A DNA stretch of 64,000 nucleotides from Bacteroides mediterraneensis (lineage in GTDB: Bacteria > Bacteroidota > Bacteroidia > Bacteroidales > Bacteroidaceae): positions 434,001 to 498,000 of the forward strand of contig NZ_DAJPEN010000001.1 in NCBI RefSeq assembly GCF_025993685.1, written 5' to 3'. The notes beneath the pieces were generated by a model. It was not told the origin of the DNA. It searched no databases and saw only the letters and a program-made list of their open reading frames with translations. Shown piece after piece: positions 8,712 to 17,254 of the stretch. A program made the translations under genes and the position numbers. Position 1 is the first letter of the stretch. Every line of letters begins with the position of its first letter.

Positions 8712-9527
8712 ATGAACAATCTGTTTGATGTATCCGGACGTGTAGCCGTAGTTACGGGTGGTTCCGGGGTATTGGGAAGTAATATATCCGAAGGTCTGCT
8801 GAAGGCCGGAGCAAAGGTGGCTGTGATTGGGGCACATCCCGACCATGTGGAGGAAGCTGTGGAAAGATTGAGGCAGACGGGTGGCGAAGTGTATGGCTTT
8901 ACCTGCAATGTGCTCGATATGGACAGCTTGCGGAAAGTGAAGGACGAGGTGTTGGTACAATGGGGAAGGGTGGATATTCTGGTCAATGCGGCAGGAGGAA
9001 ACATTCCCGGAGGTACGCTGACCGAAAGCCAGCATGTGTTCGACATGAAAGTGGAGGATTTGAATAAAGTGCTTGATTTGAACTTGAACGGAACGGTGTA
9101 TCCTTGTCTGGTGTTTGGAGAAGTGATGGCAGCACAGAAGAGTGGTAGCATTGTAAATGTGTCCTCCATGGCGGCGTGCGAAGCCATTACCCGGGTGCCG
9201 GGATACTCCATGGCCAAAAGTGCGGTGGAGAACTTCACCCGTTGGATGGCCCAGGAAATGGCCCTTAAATTCAGCGAGAAAATTCGGGTCAATGCCATTG
9301 CTCCCGGTTTCTTTATCGGCAATCAGAACCGGGCCGTGCTGATTAATCCGGATGGTTCACTCACGGAACGCAGCCGGAAGGTCATTGCCAAAACTCCGAT
9401 GAGGCGTTTTGGGGATATTTCAGAGCTTAATGGAGCCGTACAGTTCTTGTGCAGTGAAGCAGCCAGTTTCATCACAGGCGTGACGTTGCCCGTAGACGGC
9501 GGATTCAGTTCATTCAGTGGAGTTTAA
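8712..9527 (+). CDS. uxuB: SDR-family D-mannonate oxidoreductase (fructuronate reductase)
   Basis: A 271-residue classical short-chain dehydrogenase/reductase. The Rossmann motif TGGSGVLG is at about residues 13-20, NAAGG at about 94-98, and the catalytic set is Ser in NVSSMA with YSMAK (Tyr-x-x-x-Lys) about 13 residues later. The C-terminus is PVDGGFSSFSGV. The fold alone does not fix the substrate. uxuA 20 nt downstream indicates NAD(P)H interconversion of fructuronate and D-mannonate, as in Bacteroidetes glucuronate pathways that use an SDR instead of the long-chain UxuB. The cytosolic pathway continues to 2-keto-3-deoxygluconate through UxuA. Flanking AraC genes suggest inducible control. 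Confidence 0.85.
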   Translation: MNNLFDVSGRVAVVTGGSGVLGSNISEGLLKAGAKVAVIGAHPDHVEEAVERLRQTGGEVYGFTCNVLDMDSLRKVKDEVLVQWGRVDILVNAAGGNIPGGTLTESQHVFDMKVEDLNKVLDLNLNGTVYPCLVFGEVMAAQKSGSIVNVSSMAACEAITRVPGYSMAKSAVENFTRWMAQEMALKFSEKIRVNAIAPGFFIGNQNRAVLINPDGSLTERSRKVIAKTPMRRFGDISELNGAVQFLCSEAASFITGVTLPVDGGFSSFSGV

Positions 9528-9547
9528 AACCGGTCGGAGGGAAAAAG

Positions 9548-10729
9548 ATGGAAAAGACATGGCGATGGTTTGGAAAGAAAGACCCTATCACGCTTTCCAT
9601 GCTCCGTCAGATAGGAGTGGAAGGGATTGTCACGGCCCTGCATGAGGTGCCCAACGGAGAAGTCTGGACGGTGGAAGCCATCCAGGACCTGAAAGCCTAC
9701 ATAGAGTCGTATGGATTGAGGTGGTCGGTCGTAGAAAGTCTTCCCGTGTGTGAAGCCATCAAATATGGTGGCCCGCAACGGAATCGGTTGATTGAAAACT
9801 ACAAAACCAGTCTGGCCAATCTGGGTATGTGTGGCGTGAAAACCGTTTGTTATAATTTCATGCCGGTTATCGACTGGATACGTACGGATTTGCATTATGC
9901 ATTGCCGGACGGAAGCACGTCGCTTTATTTCAATCGCATACGTTTTGCTTATTTCGATTTGAAAATCCTGCGTCGGGAAGGAGCAGAACAAGATTATACT
10001 CCGGAAGAAGTGCAGGAGGTGGACGAGCTGGACCAAAGTATTACTGCAGCCGAAAAGGCCGAACTGATTGATACGATTATCGTCAAGACCCAGGGATTTA
10101 TCGACGGGAACATTCAGGAGGGGGAACTTTATCCGGTCCGCAAGTTCCGTGAATTGCTGGCTTTATATAAAGGTATAGACCGGCAACGGTTGAGAGAAAA
10201 TTTGCGTACATTTCTGGAGGCGGTGATGCCCGTGTGTGATACCTACGGAGTGAACTTGTGCATTCATCCCGATGACCCTCCTTTCCAGGTGCTGGGTTTG
10301 CCTCGCATTGTGACAGGTGGAGCAGATATCGAATGGTTGTTGCAGGCAGTGGACAATCCGCATAACGGACTGACCTTCTGTGCCGGTTCCCTGAGTTCCG
10401 GCAGTCAGAACGATACCCGTGAACTGGCCCGCCGTTTTGCCCGAAGAACTCATTTTGTCCATCTGCGCAGTACGGAGATTTTACCAGGAGGAGATTTTAA
10501 GGAAACGTCTCATTTAGCTGGAAGAGGACAGCTGCTCGACCTGATTCGCATCTTCGAGAAAGAGAATCCCGGACTTCCCATGCGGGTAGACCATGGACGT
10601 ACGATGCTGGGAGATGAAAAGGAAGGTTATAATCCCGGGTATTCTTTCCACGGGCGCATGCTGGCGTTGGCCCAGGTGGAAGGCATGATGACCGCTGTCC
10701 GTGACGAGCTGAAGCGGGGACTGATATAA
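9548..10729 (+). CDS. uxuA: Mannonate dehydratase UxuA
   Basis: 393 residues, the usual length of UxuA. It dehydrates D-mannonate to 2-keto-3-deoxy-D-gluconate in the cytosol, with a divalent metal. Diagnostic segments are the N-terminal MEKTWRWFGKKDPITL, VETLP-like VVESLPVCEAIK, the metal-site region LCIHPDDPPF with His and Asp, FCAGSLSSG, FVHLRSTE and MRVDHGRTMLGDE. Start ATG 9548 follows a GGAGGGAAAAAG ribosome site and lies 20 nt after the SDR gene, so the two are one transcription unit. Its stop codon is separated by one base from the stop of the convergent AraC gene, so no intergenic terminator is available between them. Confidence 0.95.
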   Translation: MEKTWRWFGKKDPITLSMLRQIGVEGIVTALHEVPNGEVWTVEAIQDLKAYIESYGLRWSVVESLPVCEAIKYGGPQRNRLIENYKTSLANLGMCGVKTVCYNFMPVIDWIRTDLHYALPDGSTSLYFNRIRFAYFDLKILRREGAEQDYTPEEVQEVDELDQSITAAEKAELIDTIIVKTQGFIDGNIQEGELYPVRKFRELLALYKGIDRQRLRENLRTFLEAVMPVCDTYGVNLCIHPDDPPFQVLGLPRIVTGGADIEWLLQAVDNPHNGLTFCAGSLSSGSQNDTRELARRFARRTHFVHLRSTEILPGGDFKETSHLAGRGQLLDLIRIFEKENPGLPMRVDHGRTMLGDEKEGYNPGYSFHGRMLALAQVEGMMTAVRDELKRGLI

Positions 10730-10730
10730 C

Positions 10731-11567
10731 TTAGCTTTGTTTCAGGGCTCGGAAAGCCTTTGGGGCGATGCCGGTGTTCTTTTTAAAGAAGCGGCTCAGG
10801 TAGGACGAGTCGGGAAAGTGGCAGAGGGAAGCAATCTCGGCAATCGACAAAGCCGGGTTGTTGAGCAACACCTTCAGCTCGGCTGTCAGCTGTTCGTCAA
10901 TGAGCGCCTTGGGTGTTTTTCCGTTGGAAAACGACAAGGTTATTTCATTTAAGTAGCGTGGAGAGATGCAAAGCTGTTCGGCATAGAAAGACACTTGGTG
11001 CATCTGTGCCGCATGCTCGTGAATGAGGTGCATGAATTTATGAAACAAAAGCTGTTTCCGGGTGTACGACTCAGCTTTCGATACGTATGTGTCGGGAATG
11101 GAACTGAAAATCCACATGAGCATGCTTTGCAGGAAGTTCAGTTCCAGCCGTTCGCGGAATGCAGGTGAAGGCCGGCTGAAGAGTAGCTGGGCCATGTCAA
11201 TCCACAGGTTGACATTCTTCCAGCTTTCTTCTCCATGGTCGTATTGAGGGAATTCCCTCATGTAATTAAAATAGGTCGTATCGAGGGAAATGGCGGCTTG
11301 TAGAAATATCTTTTTGGGGTAGAGCAGCAGACGTACGTGGAAGTTGTCCGAGGCTTCCATCAGTTGCATGATGCTTCCTCCCCAGAAAATAAGTTCCGAC
11401 ATTTCCCGAAGATGAAACTGCTGGGCTCCTGTAGAGAGAATGCACGTTCCGCAGGTACACAATATCTGTACGCCACAGTTGAAGTGGAGGGGAGAGGGCC
11501 GGAGAAAGTCCAGGTTCCCTTCATCGTAGTGGATTCCGTTGAGGGATGACAAGAGTGAAATATTCAT
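10731..11567 (-). CDS. AraC-family transcriptional regulator
   Basis: A 278-residue AraC regulator. The N-terminal about 165 residues form a sensor domain with several Cys (CGVQILCTCGTC). The C-terminal helix-turn-helix pair (about 175-275) contains VSFYAEQLCISPRYLNEITL and SIAEIASLCHFPDSSYLSRF, ending GIAPKAFRALKQS. It is convergent with uxuA (1-nt gap) and divergent from the Bcr/CflA exporter (147 nt between starts). The divergent arrangement makes the exporter a more likely target than uxuBA, but this is inference. The CxxC-type cysteines in the sensor may respond to redox or metal; nothing in the sequence proves it. Confidence 0.85.
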   Translation of the reverse strand: MNISLLSSLNGIHYDEGNLDFLRPSPLHFNCGVQILCTCGTCILSTGAQQFHLREMSELIFWGGSIMQLMEASDNFHVRLLLYPKKIFLQAAISLDTTYFNYMREFPQYDHGEESWKNVNLWIDMAQLLFSRPSPAFRERLELNFLQSMLMWIFSSIPDTYVSKAESYTRKQLLFHKFMHLIHEHAAQMHQVSFYAEQLCISPRYLNEITLSFSNGKTPKALIDEQLTAELKVLLNNPALSIAEIASLCHFPDSSYLSRFFKKNTGIAPKAFRALKQS

Positions 11568-11683
11568 GAGGAAGTATTTTTATGAAACAAAAATAGCCTT
11601 TTTTCTCGGAATAAAATTCATTTTGTGCGGTTTTTGAAAAGTTTTGTACGGCAAAAGGTATGATATGGCCTTTGGATAATTAC

Positions 11684-11691
11684 TAATTTTG
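11684..11691 (+). promoter_or_regulatory. -7 promoter box for the Bcr/CflA gene
   Basis: TAATTTTG matches TAnnTTTG and lies 22 nt upstream of the ATG at 11714. No well-spaced TTTG -33 element was found. Confidence 0.4.
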
Positions 11692-11713
11692 CAGCGTTTT
11701 AAAAACAAGCATT

Positions 11714-12904
11714 ATGACAAGAAAAAATTCACAATTGTTTATTCTCGTATTTTTAGGGGTACTGACGGCTTTCGGGCCTTTTGTAACCGACATGTATTTG
11801 CCTACTTTGCCTGCCATGACAGGCTTTTTCCATACCACTTCCTCACAGGTGCAGCTGGGACTGACGGCCAGCATGATCGGGCTGGCTGTGGGACAGCTTT
11901 TCTTCGGACCGCTCAGCGACAAGTATGGCCGTCGTCGTCCGCTGATTATCGCCATGTGTCTGTTTTTACTGGCCACGTTGGGTTGCCTGTATTCCCGCAC
12001 CATCATGCAGTTCGTGGGTTGGCGGTTGATTCAGGGAATGGCGGGTGCCGGAGGTATTGTCATTTCCCGCTCTATCGCAGCCGATAAATATTCCGGCAGG
12101 GAGTTGGCAAAGATGCTGGCCATTATCGGAGCCATCAACGGGGTCGCTCCGGTGGCCGCTCCGATTGCCGGAGGCGGTATGGCCGACAGTGTAGGGTGGC
12201 ACGGTATTTTCTGGGTATTGTTCGGACTGGGTGTTATTCTGTTGGCCGGAAGTCTGCATTTCACGGATTCCTTGCCGGCTGTCCGTCGGCAGAATGCGCG
12301 TTGGAGCGATGTCTATAAGAGTTTCCTCACCGTCATTCAGAACCGTCGGTACGTGTGCTACATTTTTCAGTTCGGTTTTGCACAGGGAGTGATGTTTGCC
12401 AATATTTCTTCTGCTCCCTTTATCATGCAGCAGCATTATGGCTTTTCTCCTTTGATGTTCAGTCTTTGTTTTGGCATCAATGCCATTGCCATTGTGGTTT
12501 CTGCGGCTGCATCGGTCAAGTTTGCCCATTCGGAACAGGCGTTGTACCGGGGAAGTGTGGGAATGGTCATCGCCTCTTTCTTCCTCTGCATTGCATTTTG
12601 TGCCAATTGTCCTTTCTGGCTTTACGAGGTCTTGCTGCTTTGTCTGCTTTCCATGCTGGGGCTGACTTTCACCGCCTCCAATACGTTGGCAATGGATAGT
12701 GAACGGGAAAATGCCGGTATGGCTTCGGCTTTGCTGGGAGCGCTGGGCTTTGCTTTTGGCGGTATCGTCTCTCCGTTGGTGGGACTGGGCAATATCATGG
12801 TATCCACGGGGATTATGTTTTTGGTCGGTTCTGTCTGTGCGCTGGTGTGTACACGTATCGCGCTTCGTCGGGCTTTCTCACTGGCGCAGTATTACCGGAG
12901 ATAA
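11714..12904 (+). CDS. Bcr/CflA-family multidrug efflux MFS transporter
   Basis: A 396-residue inner-membrane transporter with 12 predicted hydrophobic segments, the usual length for this drug/H+ antiporter family. The start carries the family signature TDMYLPTLPAM near residues 25-35. Motif A between helices 2 and 3 reads GPLSDKYGRRRP (about 73-84). A second family landmark is RLIQGMAGAGGIVISRSIAAD with the conserved Arg in helix 4. Relatives export bicyclomycin, chloramphenicol and other small molecules; the substrate here cannot be read from sequence. The divergently transcribed AraC gene may control it. Confidence 0.9.
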   Translation: MTRKNSQLFILVFLGVLTAFGPFVTDMYLPTLPAMTGFFHTTSSQVQLGLTASMIGLAVGQLFFGPLSDKYGRRRPLIIAMCLFLLATLGCLYSRTIMQFVGWRLIQGMAGAGGIVISRSIAADKYSGRELAKMLAIIGAINGVAPVAAPIAGGGMADSVGWHGIFWVLFGLGVILLAGSLHFTDSLPAVRRQNARWSDVYKSFLTVIQNRRYVCYIFQFGFAQGVMFANISSAPFIMQQHYGFSPLMFSLCFGINAIAIVVSAAASVKFAHSEQALYRGSVGMVIASFFLCIAFCANCPFWLYEVLLLCLLSMLGLTFTASNTLAMDSERENAGMASALLGALGFAFGGIVSPLVGLGNIMVSTGIMFLVGSVCALVCTRIALRRAFSLAQYYRR

Positions 12905-12921
12905 TCTTCGGTACTTCTTTC

Positions 12922-12945
12922 CCTCCCTCAGCCAAACGAGGGAGG
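12922..12945. terminator. Possible shared hairpin between convergent bcr-like and fic genes
   Basis: CCTCCCTC (12922-12929) pairs with GAGGGAGG (12938-12945) through an 8-nt loop. It overlaps the last codons of fic. No strong T-run follows on either strand, so terminator activity is uncertain. Confidence 0.35.
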
Positions 12946-13797
12946 AGGTGTGGACAGAAAGCGGGTTGTTTGTTGAGCAGCCTCTTTCAGGGTCTGGAGG
13001 AAGAATATCACCCAAGATTCATACGCACCGCTTTCGTGTACTTTCTGTAATTCTGTGTAGTATCGGAGGGCGTACTTCCCTAAAGTGTAAGAAAAGATGA
13101 AAGCCGGTTCCCGGATGACCTTGTGGTCGAACAGAAAGAGAAGGTGGAGCAATCGGCCGGTTCGTCCGTTGGCATCGATGAAAGGATGGATGGCCTCAAA
13201 CTGGTAATGGATGAGTGCAGCCCGTATGAGGATATGCAGGTCCGATTTTTCGTGGATGAATTTTTCGAGTTCGGAGAAGGCTTCAGTCATGTCTTCTTCG
13301 GTGGGAGGAACGAAAAGAGCGTTTTTCAGGTTGCATCCTTCCGGCCCTATCCATACGGGTGAGTTACGGAATTCTCCTGGATATTTCTTTTCATACAAGG
13401 TACTTTGGCACATCAGGTAATGTGCATTCTTGAGCAGACGTCCGCAGAGAGGCAGTGTTTTCAGACTTTCTAAGGCATAGGTTGAGGCCTCTGTCAGATG
13501 CCGGATTTCTTCCTGTTCCTCTTCATTCCATTGGGAAGTGAAGGATGGAATGCCAAACGGGAAAAAGTATTTTCCGGCAGAGAGCATCCACGAAGCTTCT
13601 GCTTCTTTTCGCAGTACGTTTTCTACTTCCTCTTCATTCAGCCCGCAGAGGGTCTGGTTCAACTGGTCGATGGCTTCCTGGGCCTCGGTGACAAAAGGGG
13701 TGAGTAATTCCTCTTCCATCTGGACGGTGGAAAGAGGAGCGGGAATGAAAGAGATATATTGGGCAGTTCCCTGCAGCTTTTTGCGATAAGTTCCCAT
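12928..13797 (-). CDS. Fic-family protein (AMP-transferase fold)
   Basis: A 289-residue Fic protein. A helical N-terminal domain (Fic_N-like, about 1-100) precedes the Fic domain, with active-site motif HPFIDANGRTGR at 204-215; the catalytic His, Asp, Asn and both Arg are present, and GNGR is ANGR. Family members transfer AMP (or another nucleotide moiety) to protein hydroxyls. The usual autoinhibitory S-x-x-x-E-G helix would align with EAEASWMLSA at 65-74, where the Glu position is Ser73 and Gly is Ala74. The start is set at 13797 (MGTYRKK) because a -7 box at 13821-13828 would place transcription start inside any longer form. No cognate antitoxin gene is visible. Confidence 0.88.
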   Translation of the reverse strand: MGTYRKKLQGTAQYISFIPAPLSTVQMEEELLTPFVTEAQEAIDQLNQTLCGLNEEEVENVLRKEAEASWMLSAGKYFFPFGIPSFTSQWNEEEQEEIRHLTEASTYALESLKTLPLCGRLLKNAHYLMCQSTLYEKKYPGEFRNSPVWIGPEGCNLKNALFVPPTEEDMTEAFSELEKFIHEKSDLHILIRAALIHYQFEAIHPFIDANGRTGRLLHLLFLFDHKVIREPAFIFSYTLGKYALRYYTELQKVHESGAYESWVIFFLQTLKEAAQQTTRFLSTPPPSFG

Positions 13798-13820
13798 GGT
13801 ATAAATGGTTGAATTTTCTA

Positions 13821-13828
13821 CAAAGATA
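13821..13828 (-). promoter_or_regulatory. -7 promoter box for fic
   Basis: On the minus strand this reads TATCTTTG (TAnnTTTG), 24 nt upstream of the chosen fic start. It argues against the longer in-frame start at 13893. Confidence 0.45.
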
Positions 13829-13912
13829 CCTTTCCTTTTGCATAACACCCGTGAATAAGTACTTAAAATGACCGAAAAAGAAGATGACAACATGGTTGTA
13901 AAGTTTTATGCT

Positions 13913-13920
13913 TATCTTTG
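13913..13920 (+). promoter_or_regulatory. -7 promoter box for the metal-responsive AraC gene
   Basis: TATCTTTG matches TAnnTTTG. It is followed by an AGGAG ribosome site at about 13934 and ATG 13946, which fixes the short start of the downstream gene. Confidence 0.45.
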
Positions 13921-13945
13921 CCGTCCGATTAACAGGAGACGTGGA

Positions 13946-14515
13946 ATGAAAAAGACCTGCATTTACATTAAAAATATGGTTTGCCGCCGTTGTATCTATA
14001 CGGTGGCGGAAGTGTTTCAGGAAAATGGCGTTTCTCCCTTGAAAGTAGAATTGGGCATTGTGACATTGGCCCAGCCTTTGCTTCCTGCCCAGTGGCGCGG
14101 GATACAGGCTCGTCTGGAACAATATGGCTTTGAAGTGATTGACGACAAGCGCATGCGTATTGTCGAACAGATCCGGGTGGGAGTCATTGAACTGGTACAT
14201 CATGCCGAAGAGCAGGAAAAGGTGAATCTTTCTGACTATTTGCAGCAGAAGTGTCACCGGGAGTACAGTTTCCTCAGCAAATTGTTTACCGAAATGCAAG
14301 GCATCAGCATTGAAAAATATTATATCCATCAGAAAATAGAACGGGTCAAGGAGTTGCTTTTCTATGATGAACTGAGTGTCGGTGAGATTGCCGATAAGTT
14401 GCATTATTCCAGTGTGGCTCATTTGAGCGGGCAGTTTAAGGCTGTGACCGGATTGTCGCCTACTCAATTCAAACGGATGAAAGGGCATGCGTTGAGGCCG
14501 TTGGACGAGATATAA
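13946..14515 (+). CDS. AraC-family regulator with N-terminal heavy-metal-associated (HMA) domain
   Basis: A 189-residue protein. Residues about 3-70 look like an HMA ferredoxin-like domain with the metal-binding pattern MVCRRC (M11, C13, C16). Residues about 95-185 form an AraC-type double helix-turn-helix (YSFLSKLFTEMQGISIEKYY and SVGEIADKLHYSSVAHLSGQF, ending LSPTQFKRMKG). I infer a cytosolic metal sensor-regulator, copper-type by analogy to MxCxxC domains. ATG 13946 is chosen over 13868 because of the AGGAG site and the -7 box at 13913-13920. It is followed by a TonB receptor (69 nt) and a secreted HMA protein, which makes a coherent metal locus. Confidence 0.82.
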   Translation: MKKTCIYIKNMVCRRCIYTVAEVFQENGVSPLKVELGIVTLAQPLLPAQWRGIQARLEQYGFEVIDDKRMRIVEQIRVGVIELVHHAEEQEKVNLSDYLQQKCHREYSFLSKLFTEMQGISIEKYYIHQKIERVKELLFYDELSVGEIADKLHYSSVAHLSGQFKAVTGLSPTQFKRMKGHALRPLDEI

Positions 14516-14558
14516 ATCATATCCATAATTATGTAACGTCCGGTTTGTGTATGTAGCT

Positions 14559-14566
14559 TACTTTTG
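14559..14566 (+). promoter_or_regulatory. -7 promoter box for the metal-locus TonB receptor
   Basis: TACTTTTG matches TAnnTTTG, 17 nt upstream of ATG 14584. The receptor may therefore have its own promoter, a possible target of the upstream AraC regulator. Confidence 0.4.
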
Positions 14567-14583
14567 TCGTGTGAATTTAAAGC

Positions 14584-16815
14584 ATGAACAGTGATATGAT
14601 GAAGAAAATTGTATGGTTGATAGGAGTGTGGATAGGATGTGGAAGTGTGGCAATGGCACTTTCTGAGAGGACAGTCAAAGGATATGTGATGGATAAAGAG
14701 GGAGCTCCTTTGCCCGGGGCTTATGTGTATGATGAGAGCAAGCATACTTCGGTGACGGATGAAAACGGATATTTTGAGTTGGCAGTACCGGACGAGGCCA
14801 AACTGCTGAAAGCCGATTACGTAGGCTTTACGACATTGACATACGAGATGGAACGTCCGGACGATATCCAGATTCTGGTGATGTCTCCCAGTACGGAATT
14901 GAAAGAAGTGGTGGTGACAGCCGGAGGTCTCGGAGCTATCAAGAACCGGAAAAGTGTGTTGAACACAGAGAGTGTCACCTCGCAAGCCTTGACGCGTGCG
15001 GCCTGTTGCAATCTTTCGGAAAGTTTTGAGACCAATCCTTCGGTAGACGTGGCCTACAGTGATGCGGTGACAGGTGCCAAGCAGATACAGTTGCTAGGAC
15101 TGGCCGGCACTTACGTGCAGATGCTGACCGAGAATTTCCCTAATTTGCGCGGGGTGGCTTCCACGTACGGGCTCGACTATATTCCGGGACCGTGGATGCA
15201 AAGCATACAGATTTCCAAAGGGGCTGCTTCCGTAAAGAACGGATACGAGTCGGTGACCGGGCAGATTGATGTGGAATACAAGAAACCGAAGGTGGCAGAC
15301 CCCTTGCTGGTGAATCTGTTTGGCAGCAGCACCGGACGTTATGAGGGCAATGTGGTGGGTGCCGTGGAGTTGAATGACCGCTTGTCTACCGCTTTGTTTG
15401 TGAACTACTACAATGAGGAGCAGGCACACGACAGGAACAAAGATACTTTCTTGGATATGCCCCAGATGCAGTCGTTTAGTGCGATGAACCGCTGGCATTA
15501 TCAAACCTCCCGTTTCGTTTCCCAGTCGGGCATTAAGATTCTGACGGACCGCAGAACCAGCGGGCAGACGGAACATACTTTACATGCTGTGGACGAGATG
15601 TCCCCTTATACCATTCACAACGATGCCAATCGGGTGGAAGGATTCACGAAGAATGGATTTATCTTGAATCAGGAACGGAATGAAAGTGTGGCCCTCATCG
15701 TGTCGGGGTCGTATCATGACCAGCGTGCCAATTATGCCGACAAGGTGTACAATGTGTATGAATCGAATGTATATGCTTCTTTCCTTTATGAAAGTGAGTT
15801 TGGAGCGCATCATAAACTGGCGGCCGGACTGAACTATAACTGGGACCGGTATGTGCAGAGTGGCAATGTGGTGGACCTTTACTGTCCACAGTGGCATCAG
15901 GTGTCGGAGAAGGTAGGAGGAGCGTATGCGGAATATACGTGGACTCCTCTCCAGAAGTTTACGCTGATGGCTGGATTGCGAGCGGACTACAGTTCCTTGC
16001 ATCATTTCTTTGTGACACCCCGTGTTCATGTGAAGTATGAGGTGACTTCGTGGCTGAGTCTGCGTGCCTCTGCCGGGAAAGGATACCGCACCACTTTTGT
16101 GCTTCCGGAGAACAGCTATTTGCTGGCAAGCAGCCGCACGTTTCATCTTGCAGAAGATTTAAAACAGGAAGAAGCATGGAATTATGGAGTGACTGCTTCT
16201 TTCCATATTCCCGTGAACCACGAAGAATTGACCCTCAATGCGGAGTGGTTTTATACGGATTTTCAGAATCAGGTGGTGGTCGATTTGGACCAGGATGTGC
16301 ATAGCGTTTATTTCTACAACCTGGCGGGACGTTCTACCTCCAGTGTGTTCCAGATAGAAGCCAGCTATCCGTTGTTTCGGGGATTCACCCTGCTGGGAGC
16401 TTACCGGTGGATGGATGTGAAGTGTACGTACGATGGACAGACGATGCGAAAACCGTTGACAAGCCGCTACAAGGCACTGGTGACCGCTTCTTATGAGACG
16501 CCTTTGAAAAAATGGCAGTTGGATGCCACGGTCCAGTTCAACGGGGGAGGACGTATGCCTTTGGCCGACGCGGTGCATCCGTTATGGAATACTTCTTTCC
16601 CCTCGTTTGCCCAGCTGAGTGCGCAGATTACCCATCGCTTCCGCCGGTGGCAGATTTATGTAGGAGGGGAGAACCTGACCAATTATAAGCAGCAGTCCCC
16701 CATTGTATCCGCAGCCAATCCCTACAGTCCGGATTTCGATGCGACAATGGTCTGGGGTCCTACAATGGGATACAAACTTTATGCAGGAATCCGTTACCAG
16801 ATTCCTAAGTTATGA
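14584..16815 (+). CDS. TonB-dependent receptor of a putative metal locus
   Basis: A 743-residue outer-membrane receptor. It has a signal peptide (cleavage near VAMA), a carboxypeptidase-regulatory-like domain (about 30-105; TVKGYVMDKEGAPLPGAYVY), a plug starting around LKEVVVTAGG (about 110) with the conserved IQISKGAASVKNGYESVTGQI segment near residue 200, and a 22-strand-type barrel ending GYKLYAGIRYQI. TonB receptors import scarce ligands across the outer membrane. The HMA-domain regulator upstream and HMA protein downstream point to a metal or metal complex, probably copper (inference). In-frame ATGs at 14596 and 14599 are alternative starts and would give a cleaner signal peptide (MKKIVWLIGVW). 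Confidence 0.88.
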   Translation: MNSDMMKKIVWLIGVWIGCGSVAMALSERTVKGYVMDKEGAPLPGAYVYDESKHTSVTDENGYFELAVPDEAKLLKADYVGFTTLTYEMERPDDIQILVMSPSTELKEVVVTAGGLGAIKNRKSVLNTESVTSQALTRAACCNLSESFETNPSVDVAYSDAVTGAKQIQLLGLAGTYVQMLTENFPNLRGVASTYGLDYIPGPWMQSIQISKGAASVKNGYESVTGQIDVEYKKPKVADPLLVNLFGSSTGRYEGNVVGAVELNDRLSTALFVNYYNEEQAHDRNKDTFLDMPQMQSFSAMNRWHYQTSRFVSQSGIKILTDRRTSGQTEHTLHAVDEMSPYTIHNDANRVEGFTKNGFILNQERNESVALIVSGSYHDQRANYADKVYNVYESNVYASFLYESEFGAHHKLAAGLNYNWDRYVQSGNVVDLYCPQWHQVSEKVGGAYAEYTWTPLQKFTLMAGLRADYSSLHHFFVTPRVHVKYEVTSWLSLRASAGKGYRTTFVLPENSYLLASSRTFHLAEDLKQEEAWNYGVTASFHIPVNHEELTLNAEWFYTDFQNQVVVDLDQDVHSVYFYNLAGRSTSSVFQIEASYPLFRGFTLLGAYRWMDVKCTYDGQTMRKPLTSRYKALVTASYETPLKKWQLDATVQFNGGGRMPLADAVHPLWNTSFPSFAQLSAQITHRFRRWQIYVGGENLTNYKQQSPIVSAANPYSPDFDATMVWGPTMGYKLYAGIRYQIPKL

Positions 16816-16844
16816 CAGAATGTGTAATTTAAAAATACGAGACA

Positions 16845-17201
16845 ATGAAAACAAAACTGATGACATTCCTTATGCTGATGATGTGGATTTTTTCATTCTC
16901 TGCATCAGCTGAAAACGTGGCAGCACACAAAAAAGAAAAATCGGAGGTGACTTTTCTGGTATCTATGAAATGTGAAAAATGTCAGAAACGCATTGAAAAT
17001 ACCCTCTCTTTTGAAAAGGGAGTGACCGGTCTGGATGTCAATCTTCCCCAGAAGACGGTGACAATTAAGTATCGTGACGGAAAGACTTCGCCCGAAAAAC
17101 TGAAAGAAGCCATTCAAAAGCTGGGATACACAGTGGCCCCTCTTCCTGCTGTTTCAAAGGCAAACAGTCAGCAAGGGGCGCAGGGTAAAAAGGAGGATTG
17201 A
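16845..17201 (+). CDS. Secreted heavy-metal-associated (HMA) domain protein
   Basis: A 118-residue protein with a signal peptide (about 1-22) followed by one HMA domain (about 32-100). The metal site is MKCEKCQKRI (M-x-C-x-x-C). The fold continues through GVTGLDVNLPQKTVTIKY and LKEAIQKLGYTV, as in MerP and CopZ. The tail (about 101-118) is Gln/Lys-rich and probably disordered. It lies 29 nt after the TonB receptor, so it is probably co-transcribed. The likely role is periplasmic metal binding or hand-over (inference). Confidence 0.88.
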   Translation: MKTKLMTFLMLMMWIFSFSASAENVAAHKKEKSEVTFLVSMKCEKCQKRIENTLSFEKGVTGLDVNLPQKTVTIKYRDGKTSPEKLKEAIQKLGYTVAPLPAVSKANSQQGAQGKKED

Positions 17202-17254
17202 AGAAAGTAATTCTCCTCTGTATGGTTGAAATCTATTTAGCGAAAAGATAAAGT

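Noticed and set aside
13634..14488. Minus-strand open frame of 284 codons across fic and the AraC gene
   Set aside because: It overlaps the fic start region and the whole HMA-AraC gene; no recognisable domain.
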